18,002 bases of DNA from Planctomycetota bacterium (GTDB lineage: Bacteria; Planctomycetota; PUPC01; DSUN01). Every line of letters starts with the position of its first letter. Within the stretch, counting starts at the first letter, position 1. The notes below the pieces were generated by a model, which worked only from the letters and a program-made list of their open reading frames with translations, was not told the origin of the DNA and did no database searches. The stretch is taken from positions 1 to 18,002 of the forward strand of contig VGYW01000146.1 in the NCBI GenBank assembly GCA_016872875.1, written 5' to 3'. The translations under genes and the position numbers were made by a program. Shown piece by piece: positions 14,747 through 18,002 of this stretch.

Positions 14747-17700
14747 GTGAGCAGGCTTCTCCCGATCGCGTCGCTCGTCGCAACGTGCGCCACGGTATGC
14801 CCCGTGGGTGCAGCGGAGCTGACCATCACCGGCCTCGAGTCCGCGGGCATCAGCCGGTTTCCGGCCGATTGGGACAAGCCGGCGCCCGGGGCGCGGACGG
14901 TGGATGCGGCGAACCGCGCGGTGCTGCTGCGGTTCCCAGGGGCGGCGGAGAAGCTGTGGGCCGAGGCCGCCAAAGGCCAGAAGATCGCCAAGGCCGAAGT
15001 GGTCCTCACCTACGAGGGCTACGAGTTGAGCCCGAAAGGCTACACCTGCCGCTACGGTCTCGGGGAGAAGAAGTGGAAGGAAAACCCGCCGCAGTGGCAC
15101 ATCGTCGCCTGGCCCCTCCGCCGCCCGTGGAAGGCCGACGCGAAGACCGGCCCGACCTTCAATGCGTTCGTCAATGGCAGCGGCTACTGGGCGAAGTACG
15201 GAGCGGGCGACACGGCGAAGGACCGCTTCCCGAACCGCCTCGGCCCCGCCGAACTCTCGACGCAATCTCCCGAAGGGCGGCTCGACGTGACGAGCTTGCT
15301 CACCGACGCGGCCTTCGGCAAGTCCCTCGGCGAACGCCTCCGCCGCATCGAGGAGTGCGGCCTGCTCCTGAAGAAGCTCGAAACCCACGACATGCGCTAC
15401 GACGAATGGTGGAGCGCCTACGAGTGGGCGAACCCCACGGGCGGACACGGCTTGACGTTCAAGGACGCCAGGCTCGTCATCACCCTTGAGCCTGTAGGCG
15501 GGGCGTCTCTGCCCCGCGAGTCTCTTCCGCCGCCCACCGACCTGGCGAAGCTCGGCGGGGGCCGGCCAACGGCCATTATGCCCTCGCCCGAGCAGGTCAG
15601 GGCGATGGCGGCCAAGCACGCCTTCAAGAAGCCCGCCTGGATGCCCGACTGGCAGTGGCAGCGGGTGAGCGAACTGGCGGGCCACGCGGGCGACCGCATC
15701 GGCGCCTGGCGCCAGAAGCTCCTCTCGGGCAACCCCGCCGACTACGAGAGGGTCGTCGCCGAACTGCTCTCTATCCCGCCCCGCTTCTGGCAGGGGTGGG
15801 GCATCCAGGACGACCTCCTGCTCTGGTATCTCTACCGCGACATGCTGCCCGAGCCCGTGCTCGACAGCATCCGCGAGTACTGGGACGCCTGGCTGATGCC
15901 CGACATCCCGACCGACCAGTTCTTCCACGCCCAGAGCCAGAAGAACGACGATTACTGGAAGGCGACGAAGGACTGGCGGGGGCGCAAGAGCTTCTTCCGC
16001 GACGGCTATAACTACGTCATCTCGACGATGAACTTCAACCACACCGCCGCGATGGGCGCGCTCCTCGGCGGACACATCATCGGCGCCGAACGCGCCATCG
16101 CCGATGGGCGCCACGGCCTCGAACACCTCCCCCTCCGCCTCTGGGCCTGGTACGACGGCACGACCCAGGAGTCCATTGACCACTACTACTTCTCGATCAC
16201 CCTCAGCGGGCAGAAGATGTTCGCCGACTTCGGGCCGAGCCATCTCGACCGCATGATGGGCCAGAGCATCCTCGCCAAGTCCGTCGAAGAACTCACCTCG
16301 TCGTGGCATCCCAACCTGCGGCGCTTCATCAACACTTCGGGCCGCACGGGGCTGAGCTTCCTCTGGGCCACACAGGGCGGACTCGAGCACATCATCCACA
16401 CGCTCTCCCACAAGGGCGCGATGCACGACCAGGGGAACAAGGACATCTTCGGGATGAGCCTGTTCAACCACGACGCTCCGGCCGGCCGCATCGCCCTCCA
16501 AACCAGCGCAGGCCCCTGGGCGCCCGAGTGGGCGGCGAACATGGTGGACGAGAAGCCGCTGCCCTACGAGATGACCGTGACGCAGAAGGATTGGGGGCAT
16601 TTCGCCCAGACGCCCCTCTGGAAGCGCTGCTACCTCGGCAAGCACTACGGCCTGGCGAGCACCGATGTGGGCCGCTTCGGCTCCGTGCCCGTCCTCGCCC
16701 AGTGGCAGCGCACCAAGACGCCCGTCGAGAAGCTCCAGGAGGTCGGCACCCTCCTCGTCCGCTACGGAATGAACACCACGAAGCTCCTCACCCAGCACGG
16801 CGGGGTGGTGCCCATGCAGGGCGGCAGTCTTGTCACCCTTCAGCACAGGAACAAAATGGTTCTCCTCAGCAGCCCACTCCACCGCCTGGGCGAGAAGGAC
16901 AAGGAGCCGCCCGAGGCGAAGAGCCTTCAGACCACCGTCGCCCTCTTCACGTTCGAGGCGACGCCGACCTGGGAGCTTTACGTTGACGGCGAGCGGGTGG
17001 AGAAGCTGCCTGTGGCCGTCAAGGCTGGCCAGCGAATCACGCTGAAGGATGGCGTGAGCTTCGTCGCAATCATCCCGCTCCCCTCGACCGATCTGGGCCG
17101 CGACGCCGAGGTGGTCATCAGCGCCGACGGCGTTGAGGAGGAGCTTCAAGGCGGCGGCAAGGCCAAGCCCACGCTCCTCATCCAGCAGTTCAACTACAAG
17201 TCGGCCACGCCCCTCGCCAAGGCCGGTCTCTCGTGGGAGACGATTGACCAGGCCTACGGCGGCTTCGTCATCGAGGTGAGCGATGCCAGCGAGCAGAGCT
17301 TCCGCTCGTTCCAGCGTCACCTGCGCCGCATCGAGACCACGACCCGCTGGGACGCCGAGAAGAAGCTCGTGCACGTCCTCCACAAGAGCGGCGGCGACAC
17401 CTTCGAGTTCGGCTACCGCCCCGAATACCAGGTGTACTTCGACAAGGGCGTGCCGACCGACCAGTGCTTCCCCTACCGCGTGGTGAACGGCAAGTGGCCC
17501 TATCTGGCGAAGGGCCTCGACCGCGACAGCACCCTCACCCAACAGGGCACGACGGGGCGGCTGGAGAAGAACGGCGTCGTCCTCACCTGCGAGCCTGGCC
17601 GCATGGCCTACCTCCAGACCGAGCCGATCACAAAGACTTACGCCGGCTTCAACCCACTCCCCTCGCCCACCCTCTGGTCGCTCAGCGTCCCCGGCGGCAT

Positions 17701-18002
17701 GACCATCACCGCCGACGGCCGCGTCGGCATGCTCCGCGTCATCGTCCGGCCGAAGGAGGGCAAGCTCTGGGTGGATTACGCGACGAAAGCCGACCAGAAC
17801 GCGCCCGACATGGCCAGCGCGCTCGCCATGACAGGTAGCCGCCGCTTTCCTGAGGTCCGACTCAACGGCGAGCTAGTGGAACCGAGGTGTCTGGATGCTA
17901 TGGTGGACAGGAAGACTACCTGGTACATCCCTCTCGATGGCAAGACACTCGCCCCGCGTGTCCAGGAACGCCTCCGCCGCGCGAAGGATGCCCTGTCGGC
18001 GA
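14747..18002 (+). CDS. Large secreted protein of unknown function (3' end beyond window)
   Basis: The frame stays open from 14747 to the window edge, giving at least 1,085 residues. GTG 14747 is preferred because AGGAGG (14735-14740) is six bases upstream; an in-frame ATG at 14723 has no such site. The N-terminus MSRLLPIASLVATCATVCPVGAA is a plausible signal peptide cleaved before ELT. Residues about 25-250 look like a beta-rich module with conserved-looking LRRIEECGLLLKKLE and GGHGLTFKDARLV. Residues about 290-620 are helical and rich in Trp, Tyr, His and acidic residues (LWAWYDGTTQESIDHYYF), and the rest is beta-rich. The composition suggests a carbohydrate-active or cell-surface enzyme such as an alpha/alpha-toroid lyase, but I recognise no catalytic signature. 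Antisense frames are shadows. Confidence 0.85.
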   Translation, partial: MSRLLPIASLVATCATVCPVGAAELTITGLESAGISRFPADWDKPAPGARTVDAANRAVLLRFPGAAEKLWAEAAKGQKIAKAEVVLTYEGYELSPKGYTCRYGLGEKKWKENPPQWHIVAWPLRRPWKADAKTGPTFNAFVNGSGYWAKYGAGDTAKDRFPNRLGPAELSTQSPEGRLDVTSLLTDAAFGKSLGERLRRIEECGLLLKKLETHDMRYDEWWSAYEWANPTGGHGLTFKDARLVITLEPVGGASLPRESLPPPTDLAKLGGGRPTAIMPSPEQVRAMAAKHAFKKPAWMPDWQWQRVSELAGHAGDRIGAWRQKLLSGNPADYERVVAELLSIPPRFWQGWGIQDDLLLWYLYRDMLPEPVLDSIREYWDAWLMPDIPTDQFFHAQSQKNDDYWKATKDWRGRKSFFRDGYNYVISTMNFNHTAAMGALLGGHIIGAERAIADGRHGLEHLPLRLWAWYDGTTQESIDHYYFSITLSGQKMFADFGPSHLDRMMGQSILAKSVEELTSSWHPNLRRFINTSGRTGLSFLWATQGGLEHIIHTLSHKGAMHDQGNKDIFGMSLFNHDAPAGRIALQTSAGPWAPEWAANMVDEKPLPYEMTVTQKDWGHFAQTPLWKRCYLGKHYGLASTDVGRFGSVPVLAQWQRTKTPVEKLQEVGTLLVRYGMNTTKLLTQHGGVVPMQGGSLVTLQHRNKMVLLSSPLHRLGEKDKEPPEAKSLQTTVALFTFEATPTWELYVDGERVEKLPVAVKAGQRITLKDGVSFVAIIPLPSTDLGRDAEVVISADGVEEELQGGGKAKPTLLIQQFNYKSATPLAKAGLSWETIDQAYGGFVIEVSDASEQSFRSFQRHLRRIETTTRWDAEKKLVHVLHKSGGDTFEFGYRPEYQVYFDKGVPTDQCFPYRVVNGKWPYLAKGLDRDSTLTQQGTTGRLEKNGVVLTCEPGRMAYLQTEPITKTYAGFNPLPSPTLWSLSVPGGMTITADGRVGMLRVIVRPKEGKLWVDYATKADQNAPDMASALAMTGSRRFPEVRLNGELVEPRCLDAMVDRKTTWYIPLDGKTLAPRVQERLRRAKDALSA

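Noticed and set aside
14714..17542. A 942-codon minus-strand open frame
   Set aside because: It is antisense to the large secreted-protein gene, whose plus frame has a promoter, ribosome-binding site and signal peptide. Long antisense frames are common in GC-rich DNA and its peptide shows no family motif.

Overview
The window is a GC-rich bacterial segment dominated by a nine-gene V/A-type ATPase operon on the plus strand. A metabolic dehydrogenase lies to its left; a racemase, a metallo-beta-lactamase-fold hydrolase and a very large secreted protein lie to its right. No rRNA or tRNA is visible, so taxonomy is inference. The combination of a bacterial V-type ATPase, a giant secreted protein of unknown role, and abundant intergenic palindromic repeats (GGTGGCACAGGC..GCCTGTGCCACC, and GAATGNN heptamers) fits a Planctomycetota/Verrucomicrobiota/Lentisphaerota-type lineage (PVC group or a neighbour), probably a metagenome-assembled genome.

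Layout. 128-1162 (minus): zinc-dependent medium-chain alcohol/polyol dehydrogenase. 1163-1889: a 727-base intergenic region with two copies of a nested palindromic element and two outward-facing promoter-like sequences. 1890-12787 (plus): a probable single transcription unit in the order PTS IIA-like protein, ATPase subunits H, C, I, K, F, E, then an inserted REP-associated (RAYT) transposase with its palindromic repeat array, then subunits A, B, D and a UspA-family protein. 12788-13077: a long inverted repeat built of short tandem units. 13078-13827 (plus): Asp/Glu racemase-family protein. 13781-14584 (minus): RNase Z-like metallo-beta-lactamase-fold protein overlapping the racemase tail to tail. 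14585-14746: divergent promoter region. 14747 to the right edge (plus): a secreted protein of more than 1,085 residues whose frame is still open at the end of the window.

How it works together. A and B form the ATP-hydrolysing or ATP-synthesising head, D and F the central rotor shaft, C the rotor adaptor, E and H the peripheral stalks, and I and K the membrane ion channel and rotor ring. All nine usual bacterial subunits are present and look intact. A PTS IIA phosphoryl-acceptor domain opens the operon and a universal stress protein closes it, which suggests (inference only) that pump expression or activity is tied to energy or stress signalling.

The most unusual content is between the genes. 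At least four kinds of palindromic element occupy the gaps: (1) REPIN-like pairs around and downstream of the RAYT gene, one of which also encodes the last residues of subunit E; (2) two composite elements (about 2715-2883 and 5912-6117) with a shared head and shared tail but different short tandem repeats, arranged as inverted arms; (3) a third inverted tandem-repeat hairpin at 12893-13052; (4) two copies of a nested palindrome at about 1227-1396 and 1504-1793 whose sequences have diverged while the pairing is kept.
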